Assembly (NCBI GenBank): GCA_032622095.1
Contig: CP136068.1
Coordinates: forward strand, 132,749,989 to 132,813,988
Source of the DNA: Siphonodentalium dalli
Taxonomy: Eukaryota; Mollusca; Scaphopoda; Gadilida; Siphonodentaliidae
DNA: 64,000 nucleotides
Direction of reading: 5' to 3'
Shown piece after piece: positions 48,901-58,238 of this stretch. The notes under the pieces are model-generated. The model was not told the DNA's origin. It saw nothing but the letters and a program-made list of their open reading frames with translations, and ran no database searches. Position 1 is the first letter of the stretch. Each line of letters opens with the position of its first letter. The translations under genes were made by a program, and so were the position numbers.

Positions 48901-51900
48901 TAGAACAACTGTGTCTGTCTTTAACATCATCTTACTGTTTGTGTTCCAATACAAAACAAATATATAACATATGATTTGCATGTCAAGAGACAGTCGGTTT
49001 GCAATTGCGTCACATACATGTAAAACTCTGACTGACCAAACTCAACCACATTGTATAGTGGCATAACTGTTTACAAATCATGAATAGCGACGCGTCACTA
49101 TTATCACTTTATTTTTATGCCTTGAGCTTTAATGATGAATGGGACATGAAGTTATACATGTGACACCTTTATGCACAAATATGACTCTGAATTTCGGTTT
49201 GCAGTGCATGGTTTACCAACGGGTCCTGCTGAAAGGGAATTGATACAAGGCAAACGGCAGATGGCGCCAGCGATGTCATCCAAGAAACATTGGGAACCCA
49301 CCCTGGCTCTCGAGCAAAACAGATATCCCAACAAATTCGCAGGATTCACTGTAAGTTGGCTCTTATGTTATCGTTCACTGTCATTCAGCAGATTGACGCC
49401 TGATGCCACCACCGATTAAGTGGCCTTGCTAATGTTATGTGATGCTGGTGTGCCTTGCCGAACTTCTACATGTATGATGCTAATAAGGCAAAACGATACT
49501 GTTATTTAATTTAAGTTTTCTTTTTCGTTGTGTTGGGCTGATCCGAATAAATCGAGGAAAAGCCACTATATGTATACAAGATTGTCAAATACATTGTATA
49601 TTCACAGGTCCCCTGGTGCGATAATCCCACCATGATTATCCACCTTAATACCTTGTAATGTATGTAGGTGGATACTCATGGGAGGGGGTTGTCGCACCAG
49701 GGGACCTGTGTATTAAGGTGGATACGCATCGGGGGATTAAGGTATTAAGGTGGATACACATGGTGGGGTTGTTGCACCAGGGGACCTGTGTATTAAGGTG
49801 GATACTCATGGTGGGGTTGTCGCATCAGGTGAATACGGTATTAAGGTGTATACACATGGTGGGGTTGTCGCACAAGGTGACTATGGTATTAAGGTGGATA
49901 ATCGTGGTGGGGTTGTCTCACCAGGGGACCAGTGTATTAAGGTGGATTCGCATGGTGGGGTTGTCGCACCAGGGGACTAAGGTATGAAGGTGAATACACA
50001 TGGTGGGGTTGTTGCACCAGGGGACCTGCGTATTGAGGTTGATAATCATGGTGGGGTTGTCGCATCAGGGGAATACGGTATTAAGGTGGATACACATGGT
50101 GGGGTTGTCGCACCAGGGGACTATGGTATTAAGGTGGATATACATGGTGGGGTTGTCGCACCAGGGGACTAAGGTAGTATGGTGGATACTCATGACGGGG
50201 TTGTTGCACCAGGGGACTAAGGTATTAAGGTGGATACTCATGGTGGTGTTGTGGCACCAGGGGTCCTGTGTATTAAGGTGGATACACATGATGGGGTTGT
50301 CGAATCAGGGGACCTGTGTATTAAGGTGGATAATCATGGGAGGGGATTGTCGCACCAGCGGACTACGGTATTAAGGTGGATACACATGGTGGGGTTGTTG
50401 CACCAGGGGACATGCGTATTAAGGTGGATAATCATGGTGGGGTTGTCGCACTAGGGGTCCTGTGTATTAAGGTGGATACACATGATGGGGTTGTCGAATC
50501 AGGGGACCTGTGTATTAAGGTGGATAATCATGGGAGGGGATTGTCGCACCAGCGGACTACGGTATTAAGGTGGATACACATGGTGGGGTTGTTGCACCAG
50601 GGGACATGCGTATTAAGGTGGATAATCATGGTGGGGTTGTCGCACTAGGGGTCCTGTGTATTAAGGTGGATACACATGATGGGGTTGTCGAACCAGGGGA
50701 CCAGTGTATTAAGGTGGATACACATGGTGGGGTTGTTGCACCATGGGACCAGTGTATTAAGGTGGATACACATGATGGGGTTGTCGCACCAGCGGACTAA
50801 GGTATTAAGGTGGATACTCGTGGTGGGGTTGTCGCACCAGGGGACATGTGTGTATATTAATAATATCTGTATTGGTTATTGGAAACAGACCATGGTTGAG
50901 ATGGTTGTTCCTGACGTTTTTCAAACACCAGCTCCACCATTATTAAAATTTCGTAACAACAACGCTTTTCCGTACCAGTATCGTAGCAATTCAGCAGGAT
51001 ACATCGGGATTATAGCAATCCAGCAGGACGCACCAGCATTATAGCAATTCAGCAGGACGCGCTAGCATTATAGCAATCCATCATGATCGCTTAACCAGAA
51101 GTTGATACATGATATGTTGTGGTTCACTTCTCAACTCAATTGAATTCAATTAGTCATATATACAGTTCATGTATACATGTATTAGAAATATTGCATGATC
51201 GCGAAACCATCATAAATATAGGAACACGACCTTTCACAGATTTTGACTATTTCTGAGCTTCGTGTTGTATATACATGTTCATTCGAATTATTTTGTCTCG
51301 TTTTCTTTATGATGTTAGTTGTTATTACATGATCCTACCTTTATTCCATTCACTTAACCTATTCTATAAACTGTGCTATTAAACGTTCGCTTAATATCAT
51401 GATACAGTGTCAGGTGACCTTTGACTTCCGGTTTGTCGTCTGTTTATATTCCGTACGCTACGTATCAAATTACTTATGGCGTCCAATAGTTTTCCAACAA
51501 ACTATAATGAATGAAGAGTTTGAAAAGCTATGTCATTAAATATACGCCATTAAATATGCTAAAGAGTTTTTATTTATCTGGGACTATTTATTTACGCGTG
51601 CAAACAACGCATAGTTACTTGAAATGTCATCGCATGCCTTATATAAGTCGATGTTAGTTTCGCGTCCCATTTGTTGATTTAGGTATGTTTTGTTGAAGTT
51701 TTGGATTATGTAATCAATAGAATCTACAACTTTTCCCCAATTTATAGCGGAATTTACAATACTCGTCCGGTAAATTAGGTCTGGACGTAGGCAAAGGCTC
51801 GGTCTAGACCTAATTTACTGGACTCGTTTGGTAAATTCCGCTATAAACTGGTGACGATCGCGAGTTGTAGGTCCTCTATATGTTATGATTTAACTTCGTT

Positions 51901-52179
51901 ATGAATAATGCAAACTGAAGCTCGTAAATTTCAACGGAAGCAAAATATATATGACAGCATGCAAGTGCGCGAAAATATCAGTTGAGTGCATACATAGGGT
52001 GAATTTTGGTTTGAAGCTAATAGTTGCCACCAGTATAACTAATCATATTGTTCCTTCTGCAGAGGTTCCGGCTACGGAACAGAAATCCTTACAGCGCATT
52101 CATGGAGCGCGCCGAGGTGCATCTAGAGAGGAAGTGGGCGAAGGAAGAGATGCAAAAATCTCTGGAACAATGCTCCTGA
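39438..52179 (+). CDS. Four-exon gene, unrecognised 284-residue protein
   Basis: The coding join is 39438-39932, 43680-43776, 49205-49350 and 52063-52179. Every junction has a GT donor and AG acceptor and the phases fit (0, 1, 0): GAT|GTAAGT to TTGCAG|CTT, TGTG|GTGAGT to GCAG|TGCATGG, and ACT|GTAAGT to TGCAG|AGG. The protein is hydrophilic, with no signal peptide or membrane segment. Order: an acidic/serine-rich start (to ~residue 30), a Pro/Arg-rich central part (WRRPPPD, FEPSPPKR, RPWEYGTIPGQ), a Phe/Lys-rich part (FDTLFRFKRPF), LPSIEKLGLSEF at ~166, VHGLPTGPAE at ~198, and a highly charged, probably helical C-terminus. I do not recognise the family. Such small Pro/Arg/Tyr-containing soluble proteins include many ciliary or sperm microtubule proteins, but that is only an impression. 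The introns (3.7, 5.4 and 2.7 kb) are largely repeats. Confidence 0.85.
39978..40366 (+). mobile_element. TTAA-flanked tandem-hairpin MITE, copy 3 (intron 1)
   Basis: Full-length copy, long flank left, ends TTAACCCTTTACCCAACA / GTTGGGTAAAGGGTTAA, hairpins at about 40131-40198 and 40269-40337. It starts only 45 bases after the exon 1 donor, in sense orientation relative to the gene. Confidence 0.88.
40655..43554. mobile_element. Foldback composite with CTATTCCGAAGGTTCG subrepeats (intron 1)
   Basis: The outer arms, 40955-~41740 and ~42430-43554, are reverse complements: both start at an ACATGTCTCTATTCCGAAGG region, continue with a minisatellite of CTATTCCGAAGGTTCG (40980-41100; 42290-42430 and 43440-43520 in complement), then the TATTCTAAAGTAT, GACGTTATTT and GTTTCCATACGATTTAATG blocks. 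A second inverted pair, X, at 40655-40950 and ~41740-42085 (CAACAAAACCAGATGAAACT; GTTCGGACAGACTGCATCTC) overlaps them, and a TTAA MITE interrupts the right arm. Long inverted arms with internal tandem subrepeats are the plan of foldback transposons. No transposase is seen. Confidence 0.8.
42762..43160 (+). mobile_element. TTAA-flanked tandem-hairpin MITE, copy 4 (inside foldback arm)
   Basis: Ends TTAACCCTTTACTCAACA and TCGGGTAAAGGGTTAA, slightly diverged. It is absent from the opposite foldback arm, so it inserted after that arm pair formed. Confidence 0.87.
43680..43776 (+). CDS. Exon 2 of the four-exon gene
   Basis: Preceded by a T-rich tract ending TTCTTGCAG and followed by GTGAGT. 32 codons plus one base (LPSIEKLGLSEFKSN to SSERLNC). 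The split codon G|TG gives valine with exon 3. Confidence 0.82.
43777..44616. other. Intron 2, first part: nothing recognised
   Basis: Intronic. GTACGTATTACTGTCCAACA near 44561 resembles GAAGTATGTATTATTACCCAGC near 44451 with a shared TATAACATGGTTGGT context, a small local duplication. Confidence 0.45.
44617..45081 (-). mobile_element. TTAA-flanked tandem-hairpin MITE, copy 5 (intron 2)
   Basis: Long flank on the right, i.e. antisense relative to the host gene. The spacer between hairpins is expanded by duplicated ATGTA.GAAAAA.TTATAAAATTG units. Confidence 0.87.
45797..45805 (+). promoter_or_regulatory. TATA box upstream of the nested secreted-peptide exon
   Basis: TATATAAAA about 130 bases before the ATG at 45926. 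A start near 45828 would give a leader of ~95 bases. An eight-codon uORF (45906-45929) overlaps the main ATG as ATGA. Confidence 0.45.
45926..46114 (+). CDS. Candidate first exon of a secreted pro-peptide gene (nested in intron 2)
   Basis: The ATG opens a 63-codon stretch: a basic N-terminus, a hydrophobic core (YVLLSLITLCILSIS) ending near VRA at residue 36, a 12-residue pro-segment, then RLKR (residues 49-52), a furin-type cleavage site, and QIETVNLTQCG with an N-glycosylation sequon. A strong GTAAGT donor follows at 46115 in phase 0. This plan suits a processed hormone, antimicrobial peptide or other secreted protein; I cannot tell which. It is on the same strand as the host gene and not in its frame. 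No downstream exon is recognised. The first ~190 bases after the donor are followed by a MITE. If read through, the frame ends 16 codons later. Confidence 0.4.
46317..46611. mobile_element. Mutator-type MITE with 9-bp target duplication (intron 2)
   Basis: TIRs GCTGAAGGGTTCACTCTCAC and GTGAGAGTGACCCCTTCAGC, flanked by GTTATTATA on both sides (46308-46316, 46612-46620). Subterminal GGGTACACAGGGTTT and AAACCCTGTGTACCC are inverted, the latter duplicated. The core includes the ~95-bp segment also found at 22850. Confidence 0.85.
46800..47710 (+). repeat. Degenerate ~160-bp satellite (intron 2)
   Basis: TTGTCCGGATGTTAACTTGA, TATTCGACATAATTTG and TATCCGATAGCTTT recur near 46845, 47004, 47168, 47448 and 47607, mostly ~160 bases apart. 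Short frames here are by-products. Confidence 0.75.
47711..48403. other. Intron 2: nothing recognised
   Basis: No repeat ends or exon-like signals that I could defend. Confidence 0.4.
48404..48802 (+). mobile_element. TTAA-flanked tandem-hairpin MITE, copy 6 (intron 2)
   Basis: Ends TTAACCCTTTACCCAACA and TTGGTTAAAGGGTTAA (one mismatch). Hairpins at about 48556-48625 and 48704-48772. It lies ~400 bases before exon 3. Confidence 0.87.
49205..49350 (+). CDS. Exon 3 of the four-exon gene
   Basis: Acceptor TTTCGGTTTGCAG, donor GTAAGT. After completing the valine codon it encodes HGLPTGPAERELIQG, then HWEPTLALEQNRYPNKFAGF, ending with threonine in phase 0. Confidence 0.85.
49605..50850 (+). repeat. 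48-bp minisatellite, ~25 units, inverted first unit (intron 3)
   Basis: The unit is GTATTAAGGTGGATACACAT plus GGTGGGGTTGTCGCACCAGG plus about eight variable bases. The first unit (49605-49655) is in the opposite orientation. Within 50243-50640 a ~194-bp higher-order block of four units is duplicated almost exactly. Because 48 is divisible by three, frames with a 16-residue repeat (GVVAPGDxCIKVDTHG) run for up to 124 codons, but they are broken repeatedly and exist in several frames, so I do not call a protein. Confidence 0.92.
50983..51080 (+). repeat. ~30-bp tandem repeat, three units (intron 3)
   Basis: TAGCAATCCAGCAGGACGCA followed by CCAGCATTA, three to four times with small changes. Confidence 0.8.
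51724..51871. repeat. Palindrome (intron 3)
   Basis: CTACAACT, TTTATAGCGGAATTTAC and GGTAAATTAGGTCTGGAC on the left return in complement on the right, ending GAGTTGTAG. The loop is about 20 bases near 51795. It sits ~190 bases upstream of exon 4's acceptor. Confidence 0.85.
52063..52179 (+). CDS. Exon 4 (terminal coding exon)
   Basis: Acceptor TTGTTCCTTCTGCAG. 38 codons, RFRLRNRNPYSAFMERAEVH onward, ending KSLEQCS and TGA at 52177. A decayed duplicate of this exon lies 126 bases downstream. No AATAAA is visible before the MITE at 52402, so the mRNA end is unknown. Confidence 0.85.
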   Translation, partial: RFRLRNRNPYSAFMERAEVHLERKWAKEEMQKSLEQCS

Positions 52180-52219
52180 TTGTCCACGCCTTCAATCGAA
52201 CACGCCGTAAACCAGTAAC

Positions 52220-52318
52220 GCGCATTCATTGAGCGCAGCGAGATGCATCTATAGATAAAGTTGGCACAGCATCCCGGAAGAAATGCTGAAATCTCTGGAA
52301 CAATACTCACGATTGTCC
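52220..52318 (+). pseudogene. Decayed duplicate of exon 4
   Basis: GCGCATTCATTGAGCGCAGC, GAGATGCATCTATAGA, AATCTCTGGAACAATACTCA and GATTGTCCAC follow the exon 4 sequence (from GCGCATTCATGGAGCGCGCC) 126 bases downstream. In the equivalent frame it reads AFIERSEMHL then a TAG, and there are indels. It may be transcribed in the 3' UTR but cannot encode the C-terminus. Confidence 0.75.
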
Positions 52319-52401
52319 ACACTATCACACTGTATACATAGGGAGTGGGTGCGGCACAGCCCACATGAACCACCAATTGCTGGTCACCCGTGAACTTAAA
52401 C

Positions 52402-52903
52402 TTAAAGGCACGTGCGGCCTTAATTGTCGAACATATACATATTTGTTCCAAACACCGTGAACAGAAAAACAGTAAAACGCATACAGTTCCGTTCATATAT
52501 ACCATGACCATCGCGTAAACAGCATGTTATCATAAAGATTTACTATATTTTACATAAGCAAGAGCATGATTGTGTTACAGAAGACAGCACAATGCTGCTG
52601 GCTAATCACACACAAATGGCATAAACGCTCTTTATTCGTTCCACATCAGGAATTCACCAACAAAGAACGATCTTTATGTTTACCATCATAATATTAACAA
52701 ACACCAGAAAAGTAACTTTTTATGCTTTTGTTTACATAACAATGGTCAAATATATGACAATAACATACTGTTTATGCGATATTTCTTATTTGTATACGGA
52801 CAAAGTCTGTCTACATTTTGTTGTTCTTTCTGTTTGTGGCGGTTTTTGACGGGTGGAAATATTTTCACAGGATACCCACCGCCAAGGCCAACCGTACCTT
52901 TAA
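52402..52903 (+). mobile_element. MITE, family B, copy 4
   Basis: Ends TTAAAGGCACGTGCGGCCTT and AGGCCAACCGTACCTTTAA. Very close to copies 2 and 5. It lies 222 bases after the stop codon of the four-exon gene. Confidence 0.88.
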
Positions 52904-53087
52904 ACTTAAACAACTATAGTAACCATGAGAAATGAAACTCAGAGTTTAGTGTCGAGCAATCGAAACTGCACTGGTGTTGATAAATACACAACACCTTTCA
53001 GAATCTTTCATCTTTTATTGAATTTGTTGTGGCGGCGCAATGTTACAGTCGTCTGATCCACTCTCAACTCATTCTGTAAATAATCCT

Positions 53088-53477
53088 GCAAATAGTGTGA
53101 CTGTCATTTGAAGAATGTGGTCGCCAGAGGGTGCGTTAGTAATGCTAGCATCACCAAATCCACCCTCTGTGGACCTCTTTCTGCTTAGGCCTCATCTTCT
53201 GGGAAGTATATATAGACTCAAATTATAACATTGTTTTAGTTACATATTCCCTTCTGGGAAGTTTCTCTACCCCCTAATATTACAGAAGATAAAATGCATA
53301 ATCGAAGTGACTGATGGGTGAACATCACCTATCATACATGTATGTCTCCCATAGCAGTTGATGCCTAAGCAGAATGAGGTTCCCAGAGGGTGAATTTGGT
53401 GACGTTAGCCCGCCGTGGGTGGTCGCGTGACAAAATTCACTCTCTTGGACCTAATTCTGCAAATAACAGACATACTA
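53088..53477. mobile_element. Degraded relative of the hAT-type hairpin MITE
   Basis: GTGACTGTCATTTGAAGAAT and GCAGAATGAGGTTCCCAGAG with the GGGTGAATTTGGTGA block match 8813-9066. A ~180-base unrelated piece (53187-53367) separates the two hairpin halves. The ends are eroded, so no target duplication is called. Confidence 0.65.
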
Positions 53478-54305
53478 TTTGAATCCTTGTATGTAAAAGA
53501 GTCGCAATTCAGACACGAGTTGTCTTTTGTCCGTATATATGACACATCGTCTGGGTTATACAATTATAACAAGAAGCATACCAATACGTTATATTACCAT
53601 TGCACTATAGGTTACATTTGTCGTAACATTTTCTATCCATTATTTGATAATATGCGAAGTCTGTGATATTTGTCTTTCTTATTCATGTTTTGTGTAACGC
53701 TATTTAAAATATGTTTGGAAGCAGGAGCAATAAAATCAAAATATTATTTCATAAAGTTGTTGTCAGTGATTTATGCAATTTTGGCACTTTTTCACTAAAG
53801 TTTAATTCGTCGTGTGCCGCATAAGTACAGTTGTTTCTTAAAACGAACAATTCCCCCAAGTGTAAGCACAAGTTTCATGGCAAACATTGCTTTCTTAATT
53901 TGTAGGCCGCTATTTCATACTTTTGGTGACTTAGCATGGGAGCAACATGTCCCACATTGGTTTCCATTGCTATAAGCGATAGCAATCCGAACGTCCAGCT
54001 AAATGTACATGTACTTTATGCTGTGTTCATATATCACACATCGATAATTCCGCCTGTTCGTTGGTCCTTCCCGCGAAGCGCCCATCATACTGGCATCTGA
54101 CGGAGCCTGTCTGTGTACTGTTCCACCTCGGCACCCTCCCAGTGCTTGTTTTTCAGGGGTTTCATGAACCTGTTCGAAAAGTGGAAAGCGTGGTTTTGCA
54201 AACTCTATGGATACTGACATTAATTACAAATGTTAATTTGTATAACCTACCAGAAACACACAGTTTCGTGTATAGATCACTCGCACCCACGTGACAACAA
54301 AGTTA
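53478..54305. other. No gene recognised
   Basis: AATAAA at 53729 might serve the upstream gene, but the distance is ~1.55 kb. No supported frame. Confidence 0.4.
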
Positions 54306-55495
54306 ATAGACTTTCCCATCGGACCGTTGTCGGTTACACTGGTGTAAATGTTTTCCATAGGCCTCAGTGCAACGTTTTAGCGTATGCTGTTTATTATATA
54401 AATCAGGTCCAAAATTTTCTTTAAATCTAAAAGATTGACATTTGCAGAAACTTTTTATGCAAAACAATCACGTCCGTCTAGCAGGGAATTCGCCTTTATC
54501 TCTTGTGTATTCGTAACTATTGTCAGAACCGCACTAAAAATAATGTCATATTTTAGACCATACCACACAATTCAAACTTCACTACAAAGGGTTAATTCCG
54601 CTGTTAATGGCTATGGCTGCGGACACACGTACCACAGTATCGATGGCATAGTAGGTGTGACAATTTATTATGGTGGAGTTTGGTGAAAATTGGTTGTCAT
54701 AATTAATATGCCATAGCAAGACATGTCGGCCTCTGAAAATTCGCACAATGAGTCTACCAAGCTCTACCAGCGACGGTCGATCTCTCAGTGATGTATCTAC
54801 CTGAATGTCTTGTCGATGTTGAATCTTTACTGAACACGCATTGTTATATTTGGCATGCTAATACACAAGTCCACTTGACAACTTAATGAATAACACATCT
54901 TAACAGCCATGATTGTTCTTACTAATGAAATTAATATAAGTATATAAACATGCATGCATTGAGATCATATTACAAAAACGTACCACAATAGTGATGTGTG
55001 AGTCAATGAGGAATTGCCACCAGGCCACGATCAAACACAATTCTGGACGATCTATCGTGCAATTATATGTATCGTCGTGAATACAATTTAGCAAAACGTA
55101 ATGAGTAGAGATCAACTTGGTGAAAAGCAATGGTTAATTGGTCCAGTCGACTCATTGTGCGGAAAATCAGCGGGCGACATGGATAGCTATGGCACACAAT
55201 TATGACGGACCAATTGTCACCAAACTCCACCATAATAAATTGTCACACCTACTATGCCATCGCTACTGTGATACGTGTGTCCGCAGCCTATATTACCTAT
55301 AGGAAATCATAGGGAAGAGTTGTGATGATTTGTTTTATGCAAAAGGCACGCAAGGCTATTGACCATGCAATCAGGGCCCATGCAGTGTCTATTTTATTCT
55401 CTCCTATATATGTCTCCCGCATCCGTTGATGTCATTCCGAACCGTATTTACACCAGTGTTACCTGTCGATGGGTACACTATTAGAGTTCGGTGTT
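54306..55495. mobile_element. 1.2-kb foldback element
   Basis: Arms of ~400 bases: GGTTACACTGGTGTAAATG (left) against TTTACACCAGTGTTACC (right), TTTTTATGCAAAACAATCAC against its diverged complement, and near-exact GGCATAGTAGGTGTGACAAT, TATTATGGTGGAGTTTGGTG against 55200-55270. The loop is ~450 bases. No ORF of note. Confidence 0.8.
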
Positions 55496-56278
55496 TGAGG
55501 ATGGCACTTGCACCTAACGCTGTCAATCGTTTATCAATTAAAAAATGAATACCGACGCATACATCAATACCATACGTTTTGTCACAGTTCTGTTGTCTCT
55601 TTCTGGTCATCAATTGCTATATCTAATGCTATATATAAGCGACTTTCATATATGTAGATTCATCATTCTTATGGGGCTCTTTGCGCCCAACTACTTTCCA
55701 TAAGTCATTATTCTTGAAACCGAAACATCTTATCGTGATTTTGAATTTCATATTGCTACACTGCCCGGTTGTTTCATGTTTTACCCGGGACTGTGTGAAG
55801 TCTGGCAATTAGCATGTTATCCATATAGACTATACATGCAGCATATTCATACGGTTTTATTTTGAGCTCTGTGTTAGCCACACTGACGTTTCTAGAACTG
55901 AATACGATCTTAGCATTAAACTTCATCAAAGGCAATTTCCTATAGATATTGTCCACCGGCTAAGTATTTGGATTTGCGTGTTCGTTTTAATCGGTAATTG
56001 ATAATCCCCTAAGCTTGTTATTTACAATGCCATAAATCCGCGTTGGTACTAAAATAGCCGAACAACAGTGCGTGGTTGATTTGCCATATATGAACCTGCA
56101 TGAACAAGAATAGAACCTATATAGCATTCGCTAGTGTGTAACGAACATTCATATACACGCCGTCCAGTGGGTTATATGCTGACACACGGTGATTTTTATC
56201 TGTCATGATAGACGTCTAGTATCTTATTTAAGTACACTGTTAAAACTTACTGTAAATCTACGTCAGTAGAGGAAATCA
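55496..56278. other. No gene recognised
   Basis: Nothing supported. Confidence 0.4.
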
Positions 56279-57200
56279 TTTAACGGACCATCGGTCAGTG
56301 TTATGAGTCTATACGGACCTTTGGACCTTTATTTCCCGTATCATTGTTCCGCTTTGTTTCGACATATATTTACGTATACTTATAGTTCCGTAAATTGTCA
56401 CTTATAGTTCCGTAAATTATCACTTATAGTTCCGTAAATGTCAACATGTGACTTGGCCACGTAGTTTGATCGCGGCATGAGGCTACGCACACATGTCGCG
56501 AGTGATCATGCAGTCGCCATTTTTCTTCAATTCACGTTTCGATAATGTACGTGCAGGTGTGGCAATTAAATTATATGTAGTTGTACTTAATTACGGGAAC
56601 TATTAACCCCGGTGTCCACGTGCGGTTTATTTGTACCGTATTTTGTACATCAAAGTATCAACTTTATTTAGTCATACCAGAGAATGGCAGAATTGTGCTG
56701 AACAAATATACCCCATGTAAACTAAACAACGGGGCTAACACTGTGCCTACGTTATTTCAAACAATATATCATTGATTTGACATACTTACGTGTACATGTA
56801 CTTTTTTTAAATTACGACAACTACAACCGTCATATATATGTGTATATATATGAACATTAGTCATTTAGCAAATCATTGTTTGGTAAAATCAGGAACCAAA
56901 GTCCTGTAAAATTATGGCACTTACAACCGTCAAATATATGAACATTAGTCCTTTCACGGACCATTGATCAGTAAAATGACGAACCAGATTCATATAAATA
57001 TACAGTGAGTTAGTTGTATAAAGTCAAACCAGAGTCCTTAATTGTAATGGACTGTGAGCTGGCAGATACTGTTTCGTGAATTCGATAAAAGAGGGATAAC
57101 CCAAAATCATATTTGACATAAATGGTTCAACATCAGTGTCGCCCTGATTCGGTATCATTTGTCTGTTTTTGTTTGGCGAAATAATATGCTTCGATCGGAT
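56279..57200 (+). repeat. ~0.9-kb dispersed repeat D, copy 1
   Basis: Begins TTTAACGGACCATCGGTCAG and ends in GTTTGGCGAAATAATATGCT. It contains a triple CTTATAGTTCCGTAAAT repeat (56378-56440) and an ~85-base internal duplication around ACAACCGTCAAATATATGAA. Copy 2 is at 59102-60620, same orientation, interrupted twice. Confidence 0.85.
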
Positions 57201-57291
57201 AATCGATCCAAGTGAATTATAAATTAAAACTTATTGTAAATCTAAATCATTACCAGCTCAATGCTATCCGTAATCCAGTGTGTTCTCTTGA

Positions 57292-57714
57292 AAATAGGTT
57301 CATATTGAACGTATTTCAAAAACCCAAATACGCCCATTTCGGCGTTATTGAATCTGATTTACGCTCTATATGAACGTAAACGGGCACGAAAACAGTCGTA
57401 TATGAGCGTATTTATATAACAAATACGTCCACAGTGGGCGTATTTGATGCACCCAAACGAAACACGCACATATTGGTATTATTTTATCAAACTTGTTTTC
57501 ATCGACACGACTTACTAGATTCGCGCTCTTTATAATGTGGTTTCACTGTGGCCCGCGCCATTAAACGGAATAACGGGTATACGCTCATTATGGACTTATT
57601 TCAGACTCGACTGTTTTCGTGCCACATTTACGTTCATATAGAGGGTAATCGAGATTCAAATAACGCCAATATGAGCGTATTTGGGTTTTTGAAATACGTT
57701 CAATGAACCTATTT
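57292..57714. mobile_element. TIR element (AAATAGGTTCATATTGAACG)
   Basis: The left end AAATAGGTTCATATTGAACG and CCCAAATACGCCCA, the TCTATATGAACGTAAA and GGGCACGAAAACAGTCG blocks all return in complement on the right. ~420 bp, no ORF. Similar sequence pieces lie at 35878-36095. Confidence 0.8.
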
Positions 57715-57734
57715 GCATGATGATATGTTGATCA

Positions 57735-58238
57735 TTTAAAGGCACGTGAGGCCTTAGTTGTCGAGAATATTCATATTTGTTCCAATCACCGTAAACATAA
57801 AAACATTAAAATGCATACAGTTTCGTTCATATATACCATGACTATCGCGTAAACAGCATGTTATCATAAAGATTTACTATATTTTACCTAAGCAACAGCC
57901 AGATTGTGTTACAGAGGACAGCACAATGCTACTGGCTAATCACACAGGAATGGCATAAGCGCTCTTTATTTGTTCCATATCAGGAATTCACCAACAAAGG
58001 ACGCTCTTTATGTTTACCATCATAATATAAACAAACACCAGAAAAGTAACTTTTTATGCTTTTGTTTACATAACAATGGTCAAACAAATGACAATAACAT
58101 ACTGTTTATTCGATATTTCTTATTTGTATACGGACAAAGTCTGTCTACATTTTGATGTTCTTTCTGTTTGTGGCGGTTTTTGACGGGTGGAAATATTTTT
58201 ACAGTATACCCACCGCCAAGGCCAACCGTACCTTTAAA
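57735..58238 (+). mobile_element. MITE, family B, copy 5
   Basis: Ends TTTAAAGGCACGTGAGGCCT and GGCCAACCGTACCTTTAAA. Its right end overlaps the first bases of the adjoining family A MITE, both reading TTTAAAGGTAC. Confidence 0.88.

Noticed and set aside
49658-50800. Open frames with a 16-residue repeat resembling a repetitive secreted or structural protein
   Set aside because: They occur in several frames, are broken repeatedly, lack starts and signal peptides, and derive from a 48-bp minisatellite within an intron.
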